Positions 33,793 through 45,549 are shown, counted from the first letter of the stretch. The stretch: 64,000 nucleotides of DNA from Acanthococcus lagerstroemiae (GCA_031841125.1 CM063106.1:71660101-71724100), one strand, 5' to 3'. The notes: generated from the sequence alone by a model not told the origin. Program-made: numbers and translations.

Positions 33793-34721
33793 GCGCTTCA
33801 ACAGAATACTTTTCCAATTATTTCAATGTAGAGCACCTGACAATTATGTCAATGAAAAAACTTTCCAAAAATTTCAAAATCGTGAGGAAAAATGATTCAT
33901 AGTTTTGAAAATCATTCTTCGGCATTGGGTTATTCTGTCATCGTCATACAAAACACAGTTTTCCTACTACAGTATTCAGGGAATCGTAAATGCCAAGATT
34001 TGGCGTGATGGTTTATTATGTGTCAGTTATTAATTTATGACTATTCGATCGTCGTAACGGTGAAACAGTTCGTTGTTTGAGTGACGAGTGGTGAAATTGT
34101 TTCAATCAAAAATTGTAATTCTTCTCTCTCCTATTTTTTTCTCCAAAAAATGTTCATATTTTCTTGAACCTCCTCTGTTCTGCAATAATCAGTGCATGTT
34201 CCAATCGATTCCTTTCAAAATTGAAGTGGAAAATTTGAAATTTTATTTTCCCATTTCCTACTAGAATTCAGGAGTTTCTTAGGCAATTTATGCATCATGT
34301 CTGTTGGAATAGTAGTCGTTATCATAATTCATGGAAAATAAACATTCCCCAATGAATAGAACATTCTCGCCACTGAAAGGGTTAATTCACAACAGTTTAT
34401 TTTTATCATGACCATGATCAAATAATCTGCGTGTAATGATATCAATTACATACAGTGTCCTTCGATTTTCGCTCATTCTCTGGAACAATTTCCATAATGT
34501 AATTCTTATACGCTTTATGAAGCTCTGCACAAAGGACCTGATAAGGGTGCTCGAAAAGAACGGAATGGCACCGAGTTAATTTTACACGGTAGCTACTATA
34601 TCCTACATTACGAGTCACGCGTCAGTGTTGCCACACGTTTTATTTTTTCCCTCGTGCTTGTAGAAGGAATGAAAACATGCACGTGCTAAAGTACCCCACG
34701 ATTGCAAAGCCGTCCCTATTG

Positions 34722-34840
34722 GTGGAGCATATCGCGATGCAAGCATGCCAAATTGGCTCCCCAGACACTGCACCCCTGGTCCAGGAAACTACCCTTGAGT
34801 ATCGCATCGGTGACCAGAGGGAATGGCATAGTCACCCCAT
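34722..34840 (+). repeat. SINE-like dispersed repeat, copy 3
   Basis: Shares GCGATGCAAGCATGCC, then GACACTGCACCCC, then CAGGAAACTACCC and GAGTATCGCATC with the other four copies. Diverged, with no target duplication seen. It lies just upstream of the host exon, within the intron. Confidence 0.6.
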
Positions 34841-35004
34841 GTTACAGTATATTTTTTTCAAGTCGGCTACAACTTTTATTGCCATATTTCGTAGTTCGTT
34901 TTAAATTCCCAGTTTCCTCCTCTAGGCATCCGCTCTGGTCCATTGTCCTTCGTTAACCGCAGTTCCCTCGGTTCTATCTAATCAACTCTATGTATGATCC
35001 GCAG

Positions 35005-35768
35005 GTTCCATCCTCGCCTGACGTGCGATCCAGCCCGCCCACCGACACGATGCGCAAGAAAATCTACCAGAAAACGCGTTTCTCAGCCGAGATTCCGCTG
35101 GTGAAGCGCGCCAAGCCGACGACGAACTCGGCGCCGCCGCATCGGCCGGCGGAGCGCAAGTCCAGCAGCCTGGGCGACACCTTCCGCAAGATCATCGGCA
35201 AGTTTCAAGGCGGCGGCGGCGAGCGTAAGAAGCGGATGCGGGCGGCCGGCGAGTCGCCGCCGCCGAACGGCCACGGCAACGGCGGCATTTCGCATTCGGC
35301 GAAAAACCAAAACCACTACAGCAGCTACCAGGCGTTCGGCAACGTAGACAACCACATAGCCGATATCGATTCGCCGGATGTGGGCGACACCGATCGCAGT
35401 GGGCGCGATTCGCCGTCGCAACCAAAACAGGCGGCGGTCAAGTACGCGTCTTCGTACGAAGAGCAGCAGCCGCTGGCGGGGACGATGACGACGACCAAGA
35501 AACGCGTTACCACTTACACCCCGCCGAGTGCGCGCCGATCTTCGCTGACGAACGGCGGCGCATCCTCGCAGACGCTGGACCGCAATTATCGGTCCAAGAA
35601 ACGGATGGAAGACTCGAAGCGCGGATCGCCGGCCCAGAAGTACTATTTGGGTGAGGACCCGTTCGCGGGCAGCATTTATGGGAAGGAAAAGGAGTACGAC
35701 GGCGCACGGCCCTTCCGCCGGAAGTTTAAAAACGGAAATTCGACCGACGATGAAAAGAAAAGCGTGAA
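35005..35768 (+). CDS. Host gene, large coding exon (disordered basic protein)
   Basis: A 764-bp exon entered in phase 0 after GATCCGCAG. It encodes 254 residues: a Ser/Pro-rich start (VPSSPDVRSSPPTD), basic segments, a possible amphipathic helix at residues 53-69 (SSSLGDTFRKIIGKFQG), a Gly run, a polar middle with Tyr and His, and RS/RK-rich stretches near the end (YRSKKRMEDSKRGSP, PFRRKFKNGNS). It lacks recognisable folded domains and is probably disordered. Third codon positions are strongly G/C, unlike the AT-rich flanks. The end is most likely the donor AA followed by GTGAGT, leaving phase 2. The in-frame TGA at 35770 overlaps that donor, so a terminal exon ending there is the alternative. 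I do not recognise the gene. Confidence 0.8.
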
Positions 35769-36099
35769 GTGAGTAAACCTTTTCTGTATTTCAAGTACTG
35801 TACATCGTATTCCGGGTATCGCGTTGCCAATCATCAACTAACTCAGTGGTTATTACTAATTAGTATACGTGATAATGAGAATAAGATTTAACTATAGTAT
35901 ATACATGTAGTTACCTGCTGATATATTAGTACGCCCTTGTAACAACCCTATATAATCGTATACTCGAGTCAGAAGACATCCCTACGCAGTGGAAACTATC
36001 AGAAATTATACTAACTACACAGAAAATGGGATAAAAACCAGATACATAACTACAGACTGATAGGTCTCTGGTCAAACCTCGGTTATAAAAGAAACAACG
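35769..36099. other. Downstream intron or 3' flank, no further gene seen
   Basis: Begins with the donor GTGAGT. AT-rich, nothing else recognised. Confidence 0.4.
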
Positions 36100-36490
36100 A
36101 AAAAAAAACAGCCTTTATTCGGGTGTATGATGGATACATAGCATAGTTGTACTACAAAGTTGTTGAAGTTGTTGTGGCCCTGCGATAGACGAAGATGCGA
36201 GAATTACATGTCCAGTAGATATGACAAGTATGCGCCCTTTAGCGTGACCCGTCGCTCAATCTCGCCCAGCGCAACCCTAATTACTCTGCCCCCTGTTTCC
36301 CGACTTGTACAATTTTGGAAAGCATCCCCAGCTTCCTTATTATTTCATCCTTCCACCTCAGTGCCGGTTTGCCCCTCCTTCTCCTCCTGCCGCACAGTGC
36401 CCACATTGTGATCCTGTTACTCCAGTTATCTCCAGAGCTTCGGGCGATGTAGCCTGCGTATTTTATTTTTTATTATTGTTGTGCCAAGTA
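36100..36490 (-). pseudogene. LINE C-terminal tail
   Basis: Read on the minus strand: KYAGYIARSSGDNWSNR, then ITMWALCGRRRRRGKPALRW and KDEIIRKLG, which is the AGHIAR ... W..GRRRRGRP..RW..E order of LINE C-terminal domains. The 3' end holds AATAAAGGCTGTTT before a short poly-T/A run. The frame is broken near 36270. It is 5'-truncated. Confidence 0.8.
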
Positions 36491-37064
36491 TATCACGCCT
36501 TCAATTTCGCCTTCTACCTGATTTTTAGGGTCGCGAGCTTATTGCAATTGAAATTTCAATTTTCTTCTCCAGTATTTCTCTATTAGTTCGTACCTGGTGA
36601 CACTAGTAGCGCTGATTGTCTACTTTGGTTATCATAGCGCAATACTACCCTCATTTCTACAGATAGTCGAAGTGCGAATGTTGCAGAGTAGAATAGTAGA
36701 ATTTTGGGTGAACGCAATTAACTATTAACACAATGCTCAACACACAGGACGCAGTCAAACTGTCAATGGTCAGCAGTTTATGTGTAGTGTTCTGCTTGAT
36801 TACCGCGTAGAACACATTAAAACGGAAAATGAATTCTAAATGCATTAAACGGAATAATACGGAAAAGGAATTCTCGTTACCTTTGTGGGTTTTCGAATAA
36901 GCAGTGTGTTCTGATGTTCTGTGTTGATCCGGCATTTTTCGTGAAAGTTTCTATTAGTGTTGTCAAAGCCGTTTCAACATTCCTGAATTACATTGTTTTG
37001 ATTATTTCATGAATAATTATAACTATTATCAAGCGACTTTCCATTGTTCTCGTATGTAGCATGT
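36491..37064. other. AT-rich stretch, no gene seen
   Basis: Nothing recognised. Confidence 0.4.
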
Positions 37065-37648
37065 GAAGACGTTATCAGTAAATCAGTATCTTGAAGTGAA
37101 CATTATGTTTGTACCGATGTCCTGTGTAACATTATTCAGACAAATAGTCATAGGATATATGTATGTCGTACTTATGCGTAATTACTATCAAGCGAACAGA
37201 GAATCTGCTAGCGTGAATATTACATTGTTTTCATTCCCTTAAAAGTGGATAATTGTTTGCTAATCATTTGATGTTTTTAGGGTCGGCTAGGAGTAGTGTT
37301 GGTGTTTTATCTACTGATCAATTGCTCCTCAGAAATTAGACATGGGATGAAATGTTCGACCATGGTCGAAGTGAGACTGTTTGTGGAGCCTGCAGCTTCG
37401 CAATCTGAAGCCTTTTGAACTTACCATTACCATATGTTGTTAGTGTGTGTGTGTAATGTCATCCCAATTATCTTTCATCTATCAGTTCTTATATTCCGGA
37501 ACAAAAGACCTTAAACATGATTACCAATAGGTCTTTTTCCTGATATCGTTTCCAACAACTGCCAATATAAGAGAATTAAGAGACAGGTTAGTCTCTAATT
37601 TTTCAGTCGAGAGCCGTCCCTCTTTCAGCAGCTAGCTGCTTGTTTTTT
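37065..37648 (+). repeat. Dispersed about 580-bp repeat, copy 2
   Basis: Partner of 6967-7545 in opposite orientation, with long exact blocks. It ends with AGCAGCTAGCTGCTTG, the same palindromic end, directly before the 3' end of a LINE. The palindromic end may be one terminus of a DNA element; the other terminus (near AGTGAACATTATGTTTGT) is not clear. Confidence 0.75.
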
Positions 37649-37669
37649 TGTACTGACCTTATATATTTA

Positions 37670-40600
37670 TGTGAGGGGGCGCTGTATGCGTCGAGTGCTC
37701 GGACTTTGTAGTCCATTGCACTATTCCTCAGGTAGCTGTTAAGGAGAGCTCAGTAGCCTCACTTTTATAGTCATAGTGAAAATGTTACTGAGTTCTATCC
37801 CTTTGACTTCACTGGGTGCTGGATACTCTAGTCCCGGTGGTTCGCGTCTTGTCCCGGCTATTGTTGGGTATTGACAAATGGTATTGATCGAGGTTTGTTT
37901 CTCTTCTCCACAGTAACTATAAGAGCCGCTTTTCGCCACTCCTGTTTTATACCACATGTATTTTGTGGCCTCATGACCAGGTAGTAGTCTGACCATGAGC
38001 CTTACATGTTTCCTGTCAAGCCCTAGCAGAAACTTTTGCGTACTTACTGCGGGCGTACCCTATCAGTATTTTGCCGACTTCCATGTCACTGGCTATACGC
38101 CAGTGCATTTTTATTATCCAAACCTTCACTTTAGATTTTATGATGCTGTATGCTACAGGAAGAACTAGGTCTGGGCGTTGCCAGTTCCTTTTTTATGCCC
38201 TCCTTCGCTAGCTTGCCAGCGATCGTGTTCCCTTTTATGCCGCAGTGCCTCGGTGTCCATAGTATGGTGACACGGTTCTCCTGGGCAAGGGTTATAATTT
38301 GTTAACGCAGTCCGCCACCACCAGAGATGTAGTTTGATGTGACAATAGTGCCTTAATAGCCGTTTGACTGTCTGTACAGATATAGATCTGCTAATTAACA
38401 AGGCCCTTCTGCTGGCTTCTGTTAATGGCCACCGTGATCGCCATTACCTCTGGAGAATAGTGATGCCCTCACCCAGTGCTATTGAATAGTTGTCAGCGCC
38501 TTTTGCATTCGCGATTTCGATTCCTACACCTTGGTCATTCTTAGAGGCATCTGCAAACCACACATGCTCGTATTTTCCTAGAATGCTTGACCACCCTTTT
38601 TCCCAAGCCTCCCGTGTGGGTGTCAGTGCACGGTACTCGGATTCCGCAACAAAGTGGGCGGCATCTAGTGAACGTTTTTATAACCAACGAAAGAGTGGTG
38701 ATAGGTGAATATTCTTACTAATGTTATAGTTTGGTTACTTAGCCGTTTTAGTTGGGTGTTCCACTTTTCATTACACTTTACTTCTGATTCTTACATTTAT
38801 TTTGCAACTTGAATCTTCCTTGATCACTCTTTTATTTTCTTATCAGTAAGACGATAGCAGCGCGCCACGAGGCCTGCGGAATCCAAATGGCTTGTCAAAG
38901 AAGTGTTCTACCACGATTCTATCCTTCGCCATTCCAAAGCATTTGTTTATCGGCCCCGTCATCTCCCGTATCCTTCTGTAGCCTGTTTTTTGAGATCGAA
39001 GGTTCAATTGATCTAGACGATAAGCTCCTATTATCGCAGCTGCTTTTATAGCAGTGTACAGTGGTGGCAAGTTTAGGGGCCTTTCAAGTGCCTTAGTCGG
39101 CGCCGCACATTGGTTCCTCAGAAAAACTAGCTGGCCAAAAATCTGAAACTTGGCATTCGGAGTGATTCGAAAGTGCTGAACTCATTTTTCATGAAATTTT
39201 CAGTTGAAACCCAAGAGGGGGTTCAAGGGGAGGGGGAGGGGCAAAACTGAAAATTCGAAAAACTATCAAGTAACATATTAAAATATATGTTTTCAAATCT
39301 CCTGAATACGTTTTTGACATTATTTTGCCCATAAACCCAAACGGGGGTTCAAGACGGGAAGGGAAAAACTGAAAATTCGGAAAACTCAACGTGTAAAACA
39401 TTAACTCTTCTATAGTGTTTTCTCACAAAGTGGCGAAAAGTGGCAAAAAGTATGAAACGTTCCTAAAAGCACGCATCCTAAAGAATAACTGAGAGCAAAA
39501 CATTTCGCCCAGAAATGCCCAGAAATGTTTGTGGAGCTAAAAATTGTGAAAATTGGATAACACAAATGTACTTATTTCAAACATCAAATTCTCACGTTGT
39601 AACGCATTGAAACCAGAAGCAAAACTAAATTCTGATTCGCCATGAAAAGTGCATTAGAAGTACACATTCATCGTATTAAACCACACAATTATAACAACAG
39701 TAAGACGTGGGTTGAAACTTGTGCATGAAACTGCAAAATCGGCTTATGGTTAACTCCGCCTTAGAAGACTGGAGCCAAGACAGCTGGTATAGATGAAAGG
39801 AAGTGCTTTGGAGGTTGTAAAACAATACCTGCCTAGTTGTTTATCAATTTATCGTAGTTCATGTTTCGACTTTTGGCCAGCTAGGTTTTCTAACGAACCA
39901 CTGTGCGCCATTCTTATTGCTCCCGTTGTCATCACGTACGCGAGCCTTTGCAAGTGGTGTGGTTCCTCTATGACTTTGGCCAGGTGAACTCGGCCCCACA
40001 ACACAATGGCCGCATGTGTGATTCTGGGACGTATTACATCGGTATATATCCAGTACATCATCTTGGGAGAGAATCCACAGGTCCTGCCGACAAAGGTGCA
40101 GAAGCCCAATGAGCCCTACTCCCTTTTCTTATTTTCTCTGAGACGTGATCCCTCCAGGAGAGTTTTTCGTCATGATATACTCCTAAGTACTTCACCGTTC
40201 CTGTGAGGACTAACGGTCTTCCTTTGTACTGCACCTTGATCAACTCCTTGTCCTTTCTTTTGTGGGTGAAAAAAGTGATCTCAGTTTTGTCCGGGTTTAT
40301 CGATAACTCCTTTCTTGCACATAATTTTTCCACGCATCGAAGTCCCCACTGCGCGATAGTTCCCGGAAATTAGCCGGTTACCACCGCAGCCAAAACGTCA
40401 GCGTAGCCTTGTGTGTATAATTTTTGACCATTTAACTCATCCAGCAAACTGTCCATCACTAGGCTCTACAGTGGATGGATTTGTTCTTGTTGGTAGGTTA
40501 TCTGGATCTCTCTGTCTTTTAGCATGGATATTATCCAGCTTATTAAACTTTCCTTCACTTCCTTTTCCCTCACGGCCGTTTCTGTTGATCCTTGAGAGGT

Positions 40601-41345
40601 CGTGTCAGACGTTCCCTGTATACCCATGAATGTTGCCTGGACATAATCTCCGCCTGTCATCCCTCTCTCAATTGCCGTAACAAGCGGTTGCAGTGATGAC
40701 TCTACTGATCTGCCTGCTCTGTATACGTGCTGGTTCTAATGTAGTGGGAACCTTTTCAGGGTAACCTTTCTTATGTGCCTGTCTGTCAGCCTTGCTAAGG
40801 TATTTAGCATGATAATGAGAGACTTGTCGGCCTGTAGGATTCGGCCTTACAGGGGTCTCTGCCTGGTTTAGGCAAGAACACTACTCTCACACCCCCTCCA
40901 CGATTTGGGAATCTGCCCTGGGGCTAATGATGCTCTTGAGAGTATTAATAAACGGTCACATCATGGTCTCTAGTCCTGTCTGTAGGCAGACTGGATAGAT
41001 TCCATCTGGACCCGGTGCTTTGTATGGTGAGAATGTGTTTACCGCCCAACATACCCCGTGCGGTGTAACCGCCTCCTTCGCCGTTTCCTAATCCGTTCCG
41101 CTTTGTGTGCAGTTGGCTCCCGGATCTGGCTGTGTGTTTTCTAAGATTTTTGCCCCCGGAAAGTGCGTGTCAATGAGGTGCTTTTCCACTCTCCTTTCTT
41201 TACTGAGAGTTTTTAGCAGACGTGCCATCGCCGGTATCTTTTCTATAGATTCGCAGAAACGTTTTCTTCCCTCTGTTTTGGCTCGCTTAACTGCCTTGTT
41301 GTATGCTTTTTAGGCCTCGTGATATAATTCCCAGCCAGCTGGTGT
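37670..41345 (-). mobile_element. LINE with reverse transcriptase and RNase H remnants (R1/LOA/I-like)
   Basis: Minus-strand element. From its 5' side: LIDTHFPGAKIL and FSPYKAPGPDGIYPV (about 41000-41190), a palm with decayed GTSDTTSQGS, GYADVLAAVV near 40400, KELSINPDKTEITFF and VKYLGVYHDEKLSWRDHV near 40200-40330, then IRPRITHAAIVLWGRV near 40000. The RNase H part follows (WFADASKNDQGVGIEI near 38540, YICTDSQTAIKALL near 38370, VTILWTPRHCGIKGN near 38270) and a C-terminal VRLLPGHEATKYM. RNase H after the reverse transcriptase points to the I/R1/LOA group. The catalytic FADD is YADV here, and many stops and frameshifts make it dead. The stretch 39100-39780 is an insertion holding two copies of a roughly 125-bp unit. 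Confidence 0.85.
39100..39780. repeat. Insertion in the LINE with tandem 125-bp units
   Basis: Two neighbouring copies (about 39208-39275 and 39330-39392) share AACCCAA, GGGGGTTCAAG, then AAAAACTGAAAATTCG and AAAACT. The LINE protein is interrupted here, between its RT and RNase H parts. The borders are approximate and no target duplication is certain. Confidence 0.5.
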
Positions 41346-42175
41346 ATTATTTTTGGCTTTGAAACATGAGAGGGTTGAGTAACTTGGAGTTGAAGTTACC
41401 GAGAAGGTGACTAGAGTAGAACTAAAGATAAGTTGTGATCTGTTAGTTGAGCGATGTTGGAGGAGCTGTTGCCGAAAAAGTATTGGTAACTGAACCTAGC
41501 TGAGTTTAGCATCAGTCTAGTTACATAAATTAGACCGATGGAGGTGTTCACACCATGTCTAAAACACTTTTTATAGAATCTGCCGTGCTGTCTACCATTT
41601 TGGCTTGAAATAATCATTTATGTACTTATTTTGGCACGTTTAAGCATGAATAATTCAAGAAAGGTCGATCCGGAATGTTGTAGTTTTACAGTTGTATTAT
41701 TGCACGAAGGGCATCATTTATAGATGCAACTGGAAAGCCTCATTTTCTGATGGATAAATTGGTGGAATACAATAAACTGAGTACATTTTGAAAAAAATAA
41801 ATAAATTGGTAATTTCACGGGAGAGAGAAGTGTTTAGTCCGGACCTCTGCGAGGGCATTCGAAATTAAAGAAACGAGAGAGTAGAAAAAGCGCGTGTATT
41901 AATTGACCGATAGTAAAAACAGATCTGACCGAAAGTGCTAATCATGAACTGCGAGTAAACTGTAACTGAAGTGCATAAACGGATGTCCTACCTGGCCGAT
42001 CGAGGGAGAAAAAGAGTAAAGCATGGGAATAAGAATAAGAATGTGGTTTTGAAAAGATCACGTGTACTGGAAGCACGGGAATGCAGAAGACAAAAGACAT
42101 TTGTGAGTGCTCGCATCGTGCTACGCAGAAAGAAGCCAGGCAGGACGATTTTTGCGAAAATATATATTGGACACC
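41346..42175. other. Unassigned stretch
   Basis: No gene or repeat recognised. Confidence 0.4.
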
Positions 42176-42434
42176 CGATGCGCAAAATCCCACAAGTTAC
42201 CCAGGTAACTAAAGGGGAACCAGGGAAACTACAGGGGAACAAGAGTAATCTGAAGGTAACCGAGGGTAACGAATGGGTAACTTTTCCGCCGCCGGTAACT
42301 AGAGGGTAACTAATTGCGTAGTATCCCGCCAGTTAACCGGGTACCTAAAGGGGGACAAGGGTAATCTGAGGGTAACAAATGGGTGACCTTTCCGCGGGTA
42401 ACTGGGTAACTAGAGGGTAACTGATTGCGCATCG
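42176..42434. mobile_element. GGTAAC-rich short element, copy 1
   Basis: 259 bp bounded by CGATGCGCAA and its exact complement TTGCGCATCG. The inside is built of GGTAAC-like words, as in GAGGGTAAC, GGGTAACTTTTCCGC and CTAGAGGGTAACT, with the series ATCTGA(A/G)GGTAAC ... GGGTAACTTTTCCGC ... ACTAGAGGGTAACT ... TTGCG present twice, so the copy holds an internal duplication. The second genomic copy is inverted at 49973-50125. No coding capacity and no target duplication identified. Confidence 0.7.
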
Positions 42435-44530
42435 AACAGGAGAAGATCACCGCAAATCTACGTTAATTAACTTATGTATGATAATGAAGTGGGTTGCATT
42501 AACCCTTTGACTGTATAGTGCAATCTAATGAACTGAAAAAAGTGTTGAGAGCCCGACGAGACCAACATGGGAGAAACAAGCTGCGTTATTGAGGCTTCGA
42601 GAGCGTTAGATGACATACCGAGCGCTATTAAACATGTAAATGGTATGTGACACATTACCGCACGCACACATACATCAGGTCCAGCCCACTGTCGAATAAC
42701 CCATGGTTTGTCTACTAATTACGCTGACTCCAGCTGCTAAAAGTTCAAGATCAAGCAGATTTAAGCGTTTTTTAATATTATTTTGCGCCACGGCGGTGAA
42801 GGCGCAGCGCCAGAAGACTCACCGGGGAGTAACTGAAAACTTCAAATCAAGAATTAATTTTTGGATGCCGTAGTAAGTGCTAGAACACGATGTACCTCTG
42901 AAGTCGCAGCGTGACCCAGACTCGTTGCCAGACGAATTTATAGGTCCGGCAAGTAAAAAATCAGGACTGGCGAATAAAATTTCAAAGCTGGGTAAACTAA
43001 GAAGCTGCCACCTATGGCTGCTGCCCTGGTAAGGCTGCGGCATAGTCAAGACGTACATTCGTGTAGATAAATTAGGTTCCTTCAATTATAACGCAACATT
43101 GTGTGTCCTTCCCTCGTGTGAGACCACTTCAGGTTTCCAATGATTGATCTGGTCATCTTTCCTGACCGTCGGAACCGCGAAAAACGGGTTCAATAATTGT
43201 AACATCAACGGGTAAACATTCCATCCGGAGCACACCCGGGCAACATTGGACGACATCACGCGTACAGGTATATTTACCGGTGACCGTGAATTGTTTGGCA
43301 GATACTCCGACGTCGCAGTATAGTCAACAATGGGTACCTATCGACAATGCGAGAAAATGTAAATAAGGAACGGCTGAGTGGCGGGGCGGTGTGGCATGGA
43401 GCAAGAACAGCTTTAGCATTGAATACCACCAAAACGTTTTAAACGTCCGCGAGTTGAAGGTTAATTAAGGCGTTCTTCCTCGGCTCTGGGATGCTTGCGT
43501 GCTCGGTGCCATAACCAAGCTAACAATATAAATCTTGGTTAGCTCGGTTTTGTTTTCGTTTTACAAAAAATAGTGGCCGCACATAATGTATTGACTGTAT
43601 ATGTGTACCAAACGTATCTTCGTACCAGGCTACCTTTGTTATCAATATGTAACCATGGGTGTAACCTATTACTCCGACGGCCCACTCATCTCCGGCCGCG
43701 AATCTATAATGGATGCACGGGCACACTCGCGTAAATACGAATCGAGGAGAATTAACGTAATAATCGGTTGCTATCGTCTAAATGGTTACAGGCGTGGTCA
43801 GTGCGATGATCGGTTTCGCATTTTAACAGTTTATTTTTTATTTTCGAATTCCCACCTGTAACTATATATACGTGTTAGGTCAATACAGGAACACTAATCA
43901 AACACAACGCGGTTTGTAACAACAGATTCACAATATAAATGAAATCGTTGATTAGAGCTCAGTATCCATTCTACCGACAGGGACGTAGCGAAGAGTTTTT
44001 TCTGGAAGGGCAAAAATTGTTAAATTCCCAACTGACTCAAGTTAGAATAATTCCCGAATATCAAAATTTATTTATTTAAAAAAAAAAACACTTCCTACTT
44101 GTTGGATTTTCTCAACTTTGATCCATCTAATTAATTAATTAATTTATAAACTAGAATAGCCGCATTACCCGTTTTTCGGATGGGAATTAAACTATATTTA
44201 ATGGAGTTCAAAGTACTGGAATATATTGTTGACCTGTGATAATTAGAATTTAAATGTACCGAGATAGCATAACAAGAAACACAAAAAAGAAAAAGCGTAG
44301 ACTACACATGACAGTTATTAATTGTTGAATAGGAGGCTTCCCCTCTTTTCGTCCACAGACATTTCGTCCTCGATAAATTTCGTTCAGGGAATTATATCCA
44401 AAACCTTTTGGTCTTAGGTTCGTCCAAAATCATTTTCAGCAGAAATATGTGCACAAAATTTATTATAAATGCATACGATGTACGAGAATCTTACATACAT
44501 ACTTATAGGATAATATTACGTTATTCAAAA
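42435..44530. other. Unassigned, partly CpG-rich
   Basis: About 2.1 kb. From about 43100 to 43850 the sequence is CpG-rich with no repeats, suggesting unique DNA. Frames up to 88 codons show no known motif. A possible decayed hAT MITE start (CAGGGACGTAGCG) lies near 43979. Confidence 0.4.
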
Positions 44531-44983
44531 ATGCTATTCTTCTTGGTCTGAGACCGCACTTGACTCTGGACACTGCACATTACGTAATTTCAAACAATAA
44601 GAAATAGCTCTAAAGTATACAAAAATCTCATTGTCGTTTTTATGTTTCTCATAATTTTGGACAATCGTCTTAATACGCTCCTGATTGCTCACATATTTTT
44701 TCGGGACATGGTGCTTGATCTTTGTGTGACCACCTAGCAGCTGCAAAATTAGAGTTTCATTCATGTTTTGGTCTTTCTGGACGCGCTCCAGGAATTTCCT
44801 AATGAATGCGTGGTGTATTCCCAGTAATTTTTGAAAGCGCATATTCCAACCCTCAACGACATTATTTGTTCGGAGTTCATCGTGAAGCACGCTTTCGTAT
44901 ACTTGCTTCACGGACTGTAGACCGTTAGATATCGTGAATAAAGCTTGAGTGTGATGATTCAGGTTGCAGGTATCGACAGGCAT
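44531..44983 (-). pseudogene. MULE-type transposase C-terminal fragment
   Basis: A 149-residue minus-strand frame without internal stops. It contains LRTNNVVEGWNMRFQKLLG at about residue 37, then IHHAFIRKFLERVQKDQNM. A TNN-(S/A/V)-VEGWH..F motif followed by a helix with HP.I..F...L..EQ is the downstream end of MULE-type transposases that often accompany FLYWCH zinc fingers in insects. The DDE core lies further upstream and is not present, so the copy is partial. The frame ends with DQEE and a stop. It may be a young fragment, or one kept by chance. Confidence 0.7.
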
Positions 44984-45549
44984 ATACTGGCTTCACCTTT
45001 GTACTCAAAGTGTTTTCTTCTTTTACAACTTGATAATTCGAGTGGGAACAGAGACTGGACGAAATACCCCTTGGACAAAGTGTCACTGGACAATCTTTTT
45101 TGGACACAGGAGTCAACATGTGCCGTTAAGGAACAGTCACGTGTTCTCAGAATTCAGGGTCATTTCCTATGGACAAATCGCTGTTTCCTATTGTTGATAT
45201 ACATCATCTCAAATCCACCATACGAAGTCTTCAACGGAATCTTAGAATACTCAAGACTCAATAAAAACAGTTTGTTAACCCTAGATCACAAAATTGATTC
45301 AATCACTGAATTTGGAATTATAGTTATGGCTCATGGATACCTGATTAACGTTTCAGTTTTAGGCTCTTTCCGCAAATTTTTTATCACTAGGGTCAGACCA
45401 ACAGTCCTACCTCTTGCAAATACAAGCTCTTAACAATCGCAAACACTTCTGCATATGTCCATTTTCAAGTACTTACGTTTTCTTACATGCACGAGTAACC
45501 TGCACATGTTTTCTTCATCTCATCATTCAAGGGACAAAGATGGACAATA
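44984..45549. other. Unassigned stretch
   Basis: Overlapping frames occur on both strands, the longest 162 codons on the + strand at 44945-45433. No motif is known, and part of it is antisense to the transposase fragment, so I treat it as chance. Confidence 0.4.

Larger units (their letters stand above)
30878..34381. mobile_element. Foldback element with piggyBac-type ends, in host intron
   Basis: 3504 bp flanked by TTAA on both sides (30874-30877 and 34382-34385). The right end, in complement, starts CCCTTTCAGTGGCGAGAATG, and the left end CCTTTTCAGTGGCGAGAATG. TTAA targets and CCC(T) ends are the hallmark of piggyBac-superfamily elements. The inverted arms are about 850 bp each (30878-31730 and 33535-34381), among the longest in this window. 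No transposase. The middle (about 31860-33500) is an array of about ten units of roughly 167 bp, each with GTAGTAGGAAGTAAGACTTC and AAGGATTCCTACTAC. The arms themselves contain the same TAGTAGGAA motif. Confidence 0.9.
26299..35004 (+). other. Intron of the host gene
   Basis: The 8.7 kb between the two exons. It starts GTAATG and ends GATCCGCAG. It carries two SINE-like repeats, a hAT MITE, a LINE tail and a 3.5 kb foldback element. The parts 27206-28369, 29063-30172 and 30561-30877 hold nothing I recognise apart from an AT-only run near 27575-27612 and a short C-run at 29452. Confidence 0.55.

Noticed and set aside
35770..35772. TGA as the certain end of the host gene
   Set aside because: It overlaps a near-perfect splice donor (AA then GTGAGT), so the stop is probably removed by splicing. 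I kept it only as an alternative.
44945..45433. 162-codon + strand frame
   Set aside because: It starts antisense to the MULE-type fragment, shows no motif, and is overlapped by other frames.
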